A stretch of 16,659 nucleotides of DNA from NCBI GenBank assembly GCA_030619955.1, contig JAUXAK010000006.1, forward strand, positions 1 through 16,659, in the 5' to 3' direction. Of this stretch, positions 6,926 through 12,995 are shown in pieces; positions within the stretch are counted from its first letter, which is position 1; each line of letters begins with the position of its first letter. The stretch is from an archaeon. Lineage in GTDB: Archaea > Nanobdellota > Nanobdellia > Pacearchaeales > UBA284. The translations under genes and the position numbers were made by a program. Under the pieces are notes generated by a model. That model did not search any database, was not told the origin of the DNA, and saw only the letters and a list, made by a program, of their open reading frames with translations.

Positions 6926-7813
6926 TTATTCTTCGCTTATTACAACATCACTTATTTTACAAACATCTAAATTTGTAAGATTAACATTTACTATGGAATC
7001 AAAAAGTTTTATTGTTATTTTTTCATCATATTCTATTAACCTATCTATTTTAGTTTCAACTAAAATCTTTTTTTCTTCATTTGTCCATGTTTCTAATACC
7101 ATGTTGTTAAGATCTATTTTAACTAGATTACCACCAACAAAAAAAATCTGTATGCTGTGCTTATCATAAACATCAATAAAGTTTTCTTTTATTATATCAT
7201 TGCCATAATTGTCCTTAGCTCTTACTTTAAATAAAAAGCTTCCAGGTGCTTTGAATTTAGCTTCAACTTTACTTATTTTCACATCTCCAGAATCAATTGT
7301 GACTTCATAAGAACCAAAATTTATTTCTTCAGGATTAACTTTAAGTACAATATGCCCAATACCCCAATATCTTGAATAATTTATATTATGTGGTTTTATA
7401 GTTAATGGCAGCTCTTTATTATTTACATCAGCTATATTTATTTTTACATTTTCATCTTCAGATTCAACAAAAGTTTTGAAATTATTCATGACTTCAGAGA
7501 AAACCTTATTCCACTCTTCTTTTTTCCTAGATATTTTTTCTGCGAACTTCACATCAGCTGTTCCGTCAGGATTTTTTATAATGCTTATGCTAACATCAGA
7601 AAAAGCATAGAAAAGTTCAATTATGCTTTTTTCCACAGAGGTTGCAAGTTCATAAGCTCTGTCTAAAGCAAGATCTTGTTCTATTTTTGTTGTTTTGCTA
7701 GCTATTGAAACAATGGCAATTAAACTTAACACAAGTAATAGTGTACTAATAGTGAAAAATACCCCTTTTTTCTCCTTCTTTATCTTTTTTGTTTTTAAAA
7801 TTACCCTAAACAT
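6926..7813 (-). CDS. Prepilin-like secreted protein with large C-terminal domain
   Basis: At 295 aa this is the largest of the pilin-like proteins. Its basic N-terminus (TKKIKKEKKG) ends in K-K-G followed directly by a hydrophobic helix (VFFTISTLLLVLSLIAIVSIAS, about 18-39). This is the layout of a type IV prepilin, with predicted cleavage after G17. The canonical Q and E of the class III motif are absent. After the helix comes a charged, probably helical stretch to about residue 125, then a beta-rich region (150-290) with NPEEINFGSYEVTID and GSFLFKVRAKDNYGND that suggests an immunoglobulin-like or beta-sandwich fold. It starts 1 nt after the previous stop. It could be a minor or tip pilin; the identification is by position and N-terminus. 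Confidence 0.65.
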   Translation of the reverse strand: MFRVILKTKKIKKEKKGVFFTISTLLLVLSLIAIVSIASKTTKIEQDLALDRAYELATSVEKSIIELFYAFSDVSISIIKNPDGTADVKFAEKISRKKEEWNKVFSEVMNNFKTFVESEDENVKINIADVNNKELPLTIKPHNINYSRYWGIGHIVLKVNPEEINFGSYEVTIDSGDVKISKVEAKFKAPGSFLFKVRAKDNYGNDIIKENFIDVYDKHSIQIFFVGGNLVKIDLNNMVLETWTNEEKKILVETKIDRLIEYDEKITIKLFDSIVNVNLTNLDVCKISDVVISEE

Positions 7814-7814
7814 T

Positions 7815-8252
7815 TTATTTTTTCCATACTAAATATTTGACAACACCAAAACCATTTACACCATTTACAGTTTCATTTGTTAAAATAAAAAATCTTTTTC
7901 CTGAAATAACAAAATTTTTTTCAATATCGCCAAAAGTTGTGGTTATTTTATTTTCTAATTTAATATCACTAATAGTTATGTTAAGTTTGGCTTCAGATGA
8001 AGGTAATAATTCAGCTATTTCCTGCATAATTTCCCCTTCATCAGCAGCATCTAATATTCCCTTATAATCTAACACTGCTAATGCATCATTTGCCTCTTTG
8101 GCACTGTAAATATAATAAATTTTTTCATGTGTTTGGGAAAAATAGTTAATAGTAAATAAAAAAACTATTGTGACAATTATAACAGCTAATAGTGCATCTA
8201 AGCTAAAAACAAAACCCTTTTTTCTATTAAATTTCATTTTTAAACATATCAT
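7815..8252 (-). CDS. Prepilin-like protein (KKG-FVFSLDA type)
   Basis: The long form is 145 aa; a second ATG at codon 6 (base 8237) gives MKFNRKKG and may be the true start. The N-terminus is basic, then G13 followed by a hydrophobic helix FVFSLDALLAVIIVTIVFLF (14-33). This resembles archaeal pilin-like proteins with an S-x-D motif in place of the Q-x-S-x-E of class III pilins. The remainder (about 105 aa) contains a helical EANDALAVLDYKGILDAADE segment, then beta strands ending in NGFGVVKYLVWKK. It follows the third prepilin-like gene after a 53-nt gap and precedes the fifth by 1 nt. Role is probably a minor pilin. Confidence 0.68.
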   Translation of the reverse strand: MICLKMKFNRKKGFVFSLDALLAVIIVTIVFLFTINYFSQTHEKIYYIYSAKEANDALAVLDYKGILDAADEGEIMQEIAELLPSSEAKLNITISDIKLENKITTTFGDIEKNFVISGKRFFILTNETVNGVNGFGVVKYLVWKK

Positions 8253-8305
8253 TTTATTATTATTTTTATTATTTTTTTATTTATTGTCATTTAATTTGAT
8301 TATTT

Positions 8306-8767
8306 TTATCTCCATAATGAAAATTTAAGCATTGTTGTTTCATTTTTATAAATCACAGGTCTTGTAATGCTTACAACTTTTTTTGCTTCTTCCAATGGCT
8401 CTATTCCACATTCTGTTTCCTTGATAGAAAAATGAAAGTGATACATTAAATTAAGTAAATTCCTTGCTTCATTATAAGAAATATTACAAAATTCTTGTAC
8501 TTTCTCTTCAGAAATTTTTCTGTCAGAATATGCAAGACCAATAAATTCAACATTGGTTCTATTCCAAGCTGTTGGCATTCCAGGTGTTTTGATAAAATTA
8601 TCTGTTATTTCAGTTGCCTTAGAAATAATTGCTTCATGCTCCAGCCTGGTTAAAAGCTTTCCATTATAATTGTACCAGCTCATTATGACAAATGTAACTA
8701 GGGTAGCAAAAATAAACATTGCAATTATCATATCTATTGTGCTTATCTGTGCTTTTGTTTTTATCAT
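8306..8767 (-). CDS. Prepilin-like protein, class III-type signal (KAQISTID)
   Basis: A 153-aa protein starting MIKTKAQISTIDMIIAMFIF. Predicted processing is after A6, leaving Q7 as the mature N-terminus. The spacing Q-x-S-x-(D) matches the class III motif Q-x-S-x-E, with Asp for Glu at mature position 5. One N-terminal membrane/packing helix (about 8-30) is followed by WYNYN and a soluble domain with two cysteines (in EFCNIS and ETECGI). The protein ends TTMLKFSLWR. The preceding gene in the operon ends 20 nt upstream. Minor pilin role is inferred. Confidence 0.75.
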   Translation of the reverse strand: MIKTKAQISTIDMIIAMFIFATLVTFVIMSWYNYNGKLLTRLEHEAIISKATEITDNFIKTPGMPTAWNRTNVEFIGLAYSDRKISEEKVQEFCNISYNEARNLLNLMYHFHFSIKETECGIEPLEEAKKVVSITRPVIYKNETTMLKFSLWR

Positions 8768-8787
8768 TTTTAAAAATTTTTAGTAAT

Positions 8788-9159
8788 TTAATAATTTTCT
8801 ACAATCACTTCATTTTGCTCATTTTTTATTACTATTTTTCCAGTCACATTAGCTTCATTTTTAATAAATGCAATAAAGTTACATTCAGTATCATTTATAG
8901 CTATACTTTTGTTATTTATTTTTAAAACATAATCTGTTTTTGTTCTTATTTCTGCACCATTGCCATTTGCATAAATAGCGGAAATAAGTCTAGCTATCTT
9001 AAAACATTCTTTTGTTCTTTCAAAATTTTCTTTTACTTTAGTTGTATCTTGCTGCATTTTTGCTGAAAAAAATAATATTACAAATAAAACTAAAAGTAGA
9101 ATTCCTATAACAAGAATAAATTCAATACTTGCTTGAGATTTTGATTGTGTTATCTTCAT
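8788..9159 (-). CDS. Class III prepilin
   Basis: A 123-aa protein beginning MKITQSKSQASIEFILVIG. The motif Q-A-S-I-E exactly fits the class III prepilin consensus Q-x-S-x-E, with cleavage predicted after S8. A long hydrophobic helix runs to about residue 32. The compact mature domain has two cysteines (C52 in KECFKIARL and one in DTECNF) that could form a disulfide. The gene overlaps the preceding prepilin by 38 nt in a different frame, so the two are translationally coupled. It is probably a minor pilin of the machine encoded downstream. Confidence 0.82.
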   Translation of the reverse strand: MKITQSKSQASIEFILVIGILLLVLFVILFFSAKMQQDTTKVKENFERTKECFKIARLISAIYANGNGAEIRTKTDYVLKINNKSIAINDTECNFIAFIKNEANVTGKIVIKNEQNEVIVENY

Positions 9160-9562
9160 TTTTCATTAAAATATGCCAAGAGCCAGCCTTTGTAACAAGT
9201 GTCCCGCTCATGTTTGCTTTACTTATAGCATTTATATCAGACACATTAGAGAAAATCATTAGCCTTGCATTTATCTCTTTCCCTTGTATTGTTATATTTT
9301 TTACACCGCCAGGAATTTCTATTACAATTACTTCTTGTGAACCAGGGCCTAAAGCATATAACATGTCTGCTGTTTCTACGATTTTATTCACCATAGCATA
9401 TGCCCTATTCATCTTTATATTTTGCGTTATTGTAGAAAGCGAATAATAAAAAATAGGGATAATAACTGCAACAATCAATCCAATTAATAAGATATACTCA
9501 ATAGCTACCTGTGCCTTTGTTCTGAACTGAAACTGAACTTTTAATTTTGTTTGTGCTGACAT
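9122..9562 (-). CDS. Class III prepilin, first gene of the pilus operon
   Basis: A 146-aa prepilin. A 17-residue basic leader ends FRTKA, followed by QVAIEYILLIGLIVAVIIPI, so mature Q18 and E22 match the class III signature. The soluble part contains ADMLYALGPGSQEVIVIEIP, which resembles beta-strand regions of small archaeal pilins. The ATG at 9562 lies 26 nt downstream of a good TATA box on the minus strand, supporting a leaderless start. It overlaps the next prepilin by 38 nt. It heads a run of nine consecutive minus-strand genes ending with the platform proteins. Confidence 0.83.
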   Translation of the reverse strand: MSAQTKLKVQFQFRTKAQVAIEYILLIGLIVAVIIPIFYYSLSTITQNIKMNRAYAMVNKIVETADMLYALGPGSQEVIVIEIPGGVKNITIQGKEINARLMIFSNVSDINAISKANMSGTLVTKAGSWHILMKNEDNTIKISSKY

Positions 9563-9584
9563 TAATTACCCCTGTTTTAGAATT

Positions 9585-9592
9585 TATTTATA
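9585..9592 (-). promoter_or_regulatory. TATA box of the pilus operon
   Basis: The minus strand reads TATAAATA, centred near 9588.5, about 26 nt before the first base of the ATG at 9562. This predicts a leaderless transcript. It faces away from the major-pilin TATA box at 9644-9651, so both promoters share a control region of about 110 nt. Confidence 0.6.
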
Positions 9593-9643
9593 TGTTTTCC
9601 TTTTTTTTATTAACTTTAAAATTAAAACAAATAAAGAAAAAAA

Positions 9644-9651
9644 TTTATATA
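9644..9651 (+). promoter_or_regulatory. TATA box of the divergent major pilin; decides its start
   Basis: TTTATATA is centred at 9647.5. The usual 26-nt spacing puts the transcription start at about 9673, which is the second in-frame ATG and not the first at 9661. The sequence upstream is purine-rich (AAAGAAAAAA), compatible with a BRE. Confidence 0.65.
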
Positions 9652-9672
9652 TGGTGTTAAATGATTATAAGA

Positions 9673-10119
9673 ATGAAAAAAGGACAAGCAGCTTTAGAGT
9701 TTTTGATGACTTATGGATGGGCAATTTTAGTAGTGTTAATTGCAATAGGTGCTCTAGCTTATTTTGGAGTGTTAAGACCAGAAAGATTGTTACCTGAGAA
9801 ATGCATTGTTGCAACTGGCTCTGGTTTGTATTGCGATGACTACAGTGTTTCAGATACAGGAGATGTAACATTAAGACTAAAGAATATGTTAGCTGATTCT
9901 GTAAATGTGACAAGAGTTAATCTTGTTATAACAGGTGAAACTTGTACAGATTGGACAGGAAGTACAGAAATAGCTTCTGATGCAACAAGTGATTTTATAG
10001 TAACATGTGCCACACTTACATCTGGAGATAAAATTAAAGCAGAAATTGCAATAAGCTTTAGTAAAGTTGATGGATTGCCAAAAACAGCTTCTGGACAACT
10101 TGTAACAACTGTACCATAA
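9673..10119 (+). CDS. Probable major type IV pilin, class III signal peptide
   Basis: The start is set at the second ATG (9673) because the TATA box predicts initiation there and because MKKGQAALEFLMTYGWAILV is the typical DPANN pilin N-terminus. A longer form from 9661 adds four residues. Cleavage is expected after G4, leaving Q5 and E9 at the class III positions. One helix (about 6-33) is followed by a beta-rich domain of about 110 aa with four cysteines (C44, C54, C91, C112), enough for two disulfides. The codon use and high content of small residues suggest high expression. It is divergent from the operon of minor pilins and motor. The major-subunit role is inferred from composition, its own promoter and standalone position. 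Confidence 0.85.
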   Translation: MKKGQAALEFLMTYGWAILVVLIAIGALAYFGVLRPERLLPEKCIVATGSGLYCDDYSVSDTGDVTLRLKNMLADSVNVTRVNLVITGETCTDWTGSTEIASDATSDFIVTCATLTSGDKIKAEIAISFSKVDGLPKTASGQLVTTVP

Positions 10120-10168
10120 ATTTAACACATTAGCCATCCTAAAGCAGTAAAAATAGAAATAGAATTGA

Positions 10169-10176
10169 TTTTTTTT
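10169..10176 (+). terminator. T-tract terminator candidate for the major pilin
   Basis: An uninterrupted T8 run lies 50 nt after the pilin stop and is preceded by an A/G-rich stretch. Archaeal RNA polymerase terminates at such U-tracts without needing a hairpin. Similar T-runs are common in this AT-rich DNA, so specificity is low. Confidence 0.35.
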
Positions 10177-10212
10177 AATTATAGATATTTAAACTTAGAT
10201 TTTAAAATTAAG

Positions 10213-10233
10213 GATTATATATCTAATATAATC
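10213..10233 (+). other. Intergenic hairpin
   Basis: GATTATAT, loop ATCTA, ATATAATC: a perfect 8-bp stem with a 5-nt loop, 94 nt after the pilin stop. It may protect or end the pilin mRNA, or be a chance palindrome in AT-rich DNA. Confidence 0.4.
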
Positions 10234-10320
10234 TTTAGAAGATTTTAAGAAATTTCTAATTTTTTACTATTTAAATTTATAATAAACTTGTTCACCATTT
10301 ATTTATAAATTTTAAATCAA

Positions 10321-10339
10321 ATACCATAAAATTACAGGA
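10321..10339 (+). repeat. Short dispersed repeat, copy 2
   Basis: ATACCATAAAATTACAGGA differs at one base from the copy at 301-319. It directly abuts the duplicated upstream block that begins at 10338. Confidence 0.4.
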
Positions 10340-10441
10340 AGCAGCAAACAGCCCATTAGATGAAGTTAGTGAGTTGTGAAAGAACATATTGATTTTAAGC
10401 TTGGAAAAAGATTTAAGTTTTAAACAGGAAGGATTTTTAAA
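10338..10441 (+). repeat. Duplicated upstream block, copy 1
   Basis: Homologous to 12874-12973. Shared segments include AGCCCATTA, AGTTGTGAA, the identical 15-mer GCTTGGAAAAAGATT (10399-10413) and the TATA-like TTTTTAAA. The first 14 codons stay in phase between copies and end in the same TTG-TGA (peptides EAANSPLDEVSEL and EPKASPLNVINKL). It may therefore be the tail of a lost gene that now lies in front of a promoter. Confidence 0.6.
10434..10441 (+). promoter_or_regulatory. TATA-like box of the GWNL-repeat gene
   Basis: TTTTTAAA is centred 26 nt before the ATG at 10463 and preceded by the purine-rich AGGAAGGA, a plausible BRE. The same element stands at the same spacing before the second Cys-rich gene (12966-12973). 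Confidence 0.55.
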
Positions 10442-10462
10442 GAAGTTTTTGTTTTAGAAGAT

Positions 10463-11431
10463 ATGAAAAAGTGGTGGATAATTGGAATTTTAATGCTACT
10501 TGTTTGTAGTATAACTGTATCTGCATCGACAAGTTCTACTTGTGGAAATAATAAATGCGAAAATATCGAGTTTACATTAACAATAGGAGAAGAAAAAACG
10601 ATTAAAGTAAATGAAATTTCTCATACATTTAAACTTGACCATTTTAGTCCAAATGGTGAACCCTGGTTAAGTGTTGATGGGTCAGAACCAATGGGCCCCT
10701 CTCTGGAAATGAATATTTTCATGGATAACTTTAAACAAGAACATGGTTTCTTTTTAACTGGAGCTTCTATAAATCGAAAAAATAATACACCTTATTCAGT
10801 AACGTATAGAGCTGAGGAAGTATATTTTTGTGAAATGGATTGTATTGGGGAAGGTGTTTTTTCATTAAAATTATATCCTGGTTGGAATTTAGTATGGGGA
10901 ACAATTTATGGAAGGTGTGATAAATATCAGCCCAATAAACTTTGTGATGATGATGTCTTAGCGAGATATATGTATATAAATCCTCTAAATAGATATGTTA
11001 TGGCTGGCCGCCATGGTGAGTTAGAAGAGTTAAGTCAAGATGAGCAAGCTATTATTTTAAATGCTATGCGCAATCTTAAGGGTTCTCTTGAAAATCAGGC
11101 TAACTGGATTTATATTAAAAAAGAAAAAAATCTCTTATTAAACCTTAAAAATAGTGAAAATATTCCAGAAACAATTAATGAAATAAGCTTGTTTAAAGGT
11201 TGGAATTTAATTTCCATAATGCCTTTAATGACAAATAAGAGAATTGGAGAATTTAAAGGAGATTGTGAGATTTTAAAAGCATTTAGTTTTGAAACAGAGG
11301 AAAACAATTGGCATAATCTTTTAGATGAAATTCTGTCTGTTGAAGCAGTGGGTGGAGGATTTGCAATTAAGGTTTCTGAAAATTGTCAATTTCATATTGG
11401 AAGTGAACTCCCTCCAGAAATGCCGAACTAA
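10463..11431 (+). CDS. Secreted protein with two GWNL-type repeats
   Basis: This 322-aa protein has a Sec signal peptide (MKKWWIIGILMLLVCSITVSA, cleavage around 21-22) and no obvious C-terminal anchor. Just after the signal it has a CGNNKCE motif like the first half of the Cys-rich repeats in the downstream paralogues. Residues about 35-130 form a beta-rich region. Two related units follow: LYPGWNLVWG (137-146) leading to ANWIYIKKEKNLLLNL, and LFKGWNLISIMP (243-254) leading to GGGFAIKVSENCQFHI. GWNL(I/V)S-type repeats occur in many archaeal and bacterial surface proteins. No enzymatic motif is seen. Its promoter is the duplicated TTTTTAAA box, and a small gene follows after 22 nt. Probably extracellular or envelope-associated; the function is not recognised. 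Confidence 0.72.
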   Translation: MKKWWIIGILMLLVCSITVSASTSSTCGNNKCENIEFTLTIGEEKTIKVNEISHTFKLDHFSPNGEPWLSVDGSEPMGPSLEMNIFMDNFKQEHGFFLTGASINRKNNTPYSVTYRAEEVYFCEMDCIGEGVFSLKLYPGWNLVWGTIYGRCDKYQPNKLCDDDVLARYMYINPLNRYVMAGRHGELEELSQDEQAIILNAMRNLKGSLENQANWIYIKKEKNLLLNLKNSENIPETINEISLFKGWNLISIMPLMTNKRIGEFKGDCEILKAFSFETEENNWHNLLDEILSVEAVGGGFAIKVSENCQFHIGSELPPEMPN

Positions 11432-11453
11432 TCAAAATAAAAATTAAGTGAAA

Positions 11454-11615
11454 ATGGATAAAATACAAACAGAAAAAAAATCAAGGTGGTGGTTATGGCT
11501 ATTGATAATTATAATTTTAATAGGAGCAGGAATAGGAATTTACTTCTGGTTATTTAGGGGTGGTGGAATACCTGGAGGTGGTAGAATACCTATGCCTCCT
11601 GCCTTGCCAGATTAA
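11454..11615 (+). CDS. Small single-TM protein with Gly/Pro-rich tail (53 aa)
   Basis: ATG at 11454 and TAA at 11613-11615 give 53 aa. A charged N-terminus (MDKIQTEKKSR) is followed by a Trp-rich transmembrane helix (WWLWLLIIIILIGAGIGIYF, 12-31) and then WLFRGGGIPGGGRIPMPPALPD. The orientation is probably N-in, with the Gly/Pro tail outside. It starts 22 nt after the stop of the GWNL gene. No TATA box is apparent at the expected distance, so it is probably co-transcribed with that gene. A next gene's promoter starts 8 nt after its stop. Evidence that it is real: clean protein-like composition, a coherent membrane helix and tight operon spacing. No family is recognised. Confidence 0.6.
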   Translation: MDKIQTEKKSRWWLWLLIIIILIGAGIGIYFWLFRGGGIPGGGRIPMPPALPD

Positions 11616-11622
11616 AAAGTTT

Positions 11623-11630
11623 TTTATATA
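11623..11630 (+). promoter_or_regulatory. TATA box of the first Cys-rich/lectin gene
   Basis: TTTATATA is centred about 25 nt before the ATG at 11651, predicting a leaderless transcript. It differs from the TTTTTAAA box used by the other two surface-protein genes. Confidence 0.6.
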
Positions 11631-11650
11631 GATTAAATCTTAATGTAGTT

Positions 11651-12781
11651 ATGAAAAAGAGTGTGATAATTGGGACTATGGGGGTGGTGGTTATTTTAGT
11701 AATTATTGGAATTTTTATTGTCGTATATGTTAGAAGAGAATGCAAGAATGATTCTGATTGTCTAACCAAAACTTGTTTTACAGTGCAGTGTAAGGATAAT
11801 AAATGTGTTTATTCTCCTATTTCTAATTGCTGTGGGAATGATAAATGCGAACCAGGAGAAACTTATGAAAACTGTTCAGATGACTGTCCAGATTGTGATG
11901 ATAATAATAATTGTACTATTGACGAATATGATTATCATGAGCAAAAATGTGTGAATAAACCAATTCTTAATATTGTTTGTTGCGGCAATGGTGTTTGTGA
12001 ATTAGGAGAGACTTATGAAAATTGTACTAAAGATTGTCCTAATTGTAACGATAAAAATAATTGTACTATCGATAGCTACGATTATCATGAGCAGAAATGT
12101 ATTAATGAAATTATTATTCCTTGTTGTGGTAATGGTATATGCGATGAGAATGTTGAAACATATCTAAATTGTTCAACAGATTGTCCGAACTGTGATGATA
12201 ATAATAAGCTTACCGGAGACAGCTTTAACTATACGACCCAGAAATGCGAGTATATTACATATTATTTCTTTGATGATTTCGACGAAGGTTTTACTAGCTG
12301 GGGTTTAGAGGGCAGAGATCCTAGATGGGTTGTTGTATTTCCAGAAGATGGAACAAATGGTATGTTGACCACCAAGATTGACGAAAAAGGGGGCTATGCG
12401 GCCTATACAGCCTTTGGTGATAAAAAATGGACAGACTATACTTTTAACTTGAAAGTTAAACTTGAACAAGAACGAGGAGTATATATATACGTAAGAAGAA
12501 GTCCTACAGGAGCTTATACTATTTTTATTACTGAAGATCATTTAAAATTATGGAAAGATATAAACCCAGCCATCGATTTAAAAGTTAAAAAATATTCTTT
12601 TGCCTTAAATCAATTTTACGATATAAAAATAGAAGTAGAAGGAGAAAATCTAAAGGTTTACGTTAACAATAATTTGGAAATAAGCTATACAGATGAAGAC
12701 AGTCCTCTTTTAGTGGGAAGGGTAGGTTTGGAGCCAATGTCGAAGGCTTATTTTGATGACATTATAGTAGAAGCCCCCTGA
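11651..12781 (+). CDS. Membrane-anchored Cys-rich repeat protein with C-terminal lectin-like domain (paralogue A)
   Basis: This 376-aa protein has an N-terminal helix (about 4-27) that probably serves as an uncleaved anchor, with the rest outside the cell. A first Cys module (CKNDSDCLTKTCFTVQCKDNKC, 31-52) is followed by three repeats of about 40-45 aa (about 59-100, 109-150 and 158-199). Each begins C-C-G-N-x-x-C-x-x-x-x-E-T-Y-x-N-C and most end YDYHEQKC. The second half of the repeats recalls the Dictyostelium CTDC-type repeat. Residues 203-376 begin YYFFDDFDEG and run through beta strands to KAYFDDIIVEAP, as in concanavalin A/LamG-like sandwich domains. The third repeat has lost the middle Cys (NKLTGD in place of NNCTID). 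Likely an adhesin or glycan-binding surface protein. The 3' flank holds a leftover tail of a related gene. Confidence 0.78.
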   Translation: MKKSVIIGTMGVVVILVIIGIFIVVYVRRECKNDSDCLTKTCFTVQCKDNKCVYSPISNCCGNDKCEPGETYENCSDDCPDCDDNNNCTIDEYDYHEQKCVNKPILNIVCCGNGVCELGETYENCTKDCPNCNDKNNCTIDSYDYHEQKCINEIIIPCCGNGICDENVETYLNCSTDCPNCDDNNKLTGDSFNYTTQKCEYITYYFFDDFDEGFTSWGLEGRDPRWVVVFPEDGTNGMLTTKIDEKGGYAAYTAFGDKKWTDYTFNLKVKLEQERGVYIYVRRSPTGAYTIFITEDHLKLWKDINPAIDLKVKKYSFALNQFYDIKIEVEGENLKVYVNNNLEISYTDEDSPLLVGRVGLEPMSKAYFDDIIVEAP

Positions 12782-12785
12782 TAAG

Positions 12786-12851
12786 TCAGAGTTTTTATTT
12801 GATGATGTTGAAATTAAGCTTATTACAGAAAAAGAGATAATTTATCCTTAA
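12786..12851 (+). pseudogene. Orphan 3' tail of a Cys-rich/lectin paralogue
   Basis: Immediately after the stop of paralogue A, a different frame reads SEFLFDDVEIKLITEKEIIYP and then stops at 12849-12851. It matches the C-terminus of paralogue B (GEFLIDDVEIKVITEKDIVYP) at about 16 of 21 residues, and the nucleotides are similarly close. It has no start and is shifted +1 relative to paralogue A. It is best read as the remains of the original or an adjacent paralogue's 3' end, left after recombination replaced or deleted the rest. Confidence 0.8.
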
Positions 12852-12855
12852 AGAA

Positions 12856-12878
12856 GGTAAAACAATATTGTTGGAACC
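12856..12878 (+). other. Imperfect palindrome between paralogues
   Basis: The core AACAATATTGTT (12861-12872) is a perfect 12-bp palindrome flanked by GGT and ACC. It lies at the junction between the orphan tail and the duplicated upstream block, so it could be a regulator-binding site, a hairpin or a trace of recombination. Confidence 0.35.
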
Positions 12879-12973
12879 AAAAGCGAGCCCATTAAATGTA
12901 ATCAACAAGTTGTGAAGAAACACAATGGTTTTTGGCTTGGAAAAAGATTCTATGTCCTGCAAATGTTTTTAAA
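12874..12973 (+). repeat. Duplicated upstream block, copy 2
   Basis: Counterpart of 10338-10441. The shared 15-mer GCTTGGAAAAAGATT lies at 12935-12949, that is 61 nt before the ATG (64 nt in copy 1), and the TTTTTAAA box is at the same place. Conservation upstream of the core promoter could reflect duplication of a [leader plus gene] unit or an activator site. Confidence 0.6.
12966..12973 (+). promoter_or_regulatory. TATA-like box of the second Cys-rich/lectin gene
   Basis: TTTTTAAA is centred 26 nt before the ATG at 12996, matching the spacing and sequence of the box before the gene at 10463. A leaderless mRNA is predicted. Confidence 0.55.
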
Positions 12974-12995
12974 GAATTAAATTTTAATTATAATT

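Larger units (their letters stand above)
10120..10462 (+). other. Intergenic region between major pilin and secreted GWNL protein
   Basis: These 343 nt hold no convincing gene. Contents: a T8 tract at 10169-10176 that could terminate the pilin transcript; a perfect 8-bp hairpin at 10213-10233; an AGAAATTTCT palindrome at 10248-10257 followed by a T-run; the second copy of the short dispersed repeat at 10321-10339; and a block of about 105 nt (10338-10441) homologous to the upstream region of the second Cys-rich gene, ending in the promoter of the next gene. Confidence 0.6.

Noticed and set aside
2762..9562. Archaellum (arl) operon
   Set aside because: An ATPase and platform domains are present, but there is no archaellin set, ArlF/G or ArlH inside the operon, and the platform is split. 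A type IV pilus-like system fits better. The separate KaiC-like genes are not convincingly ArlH.
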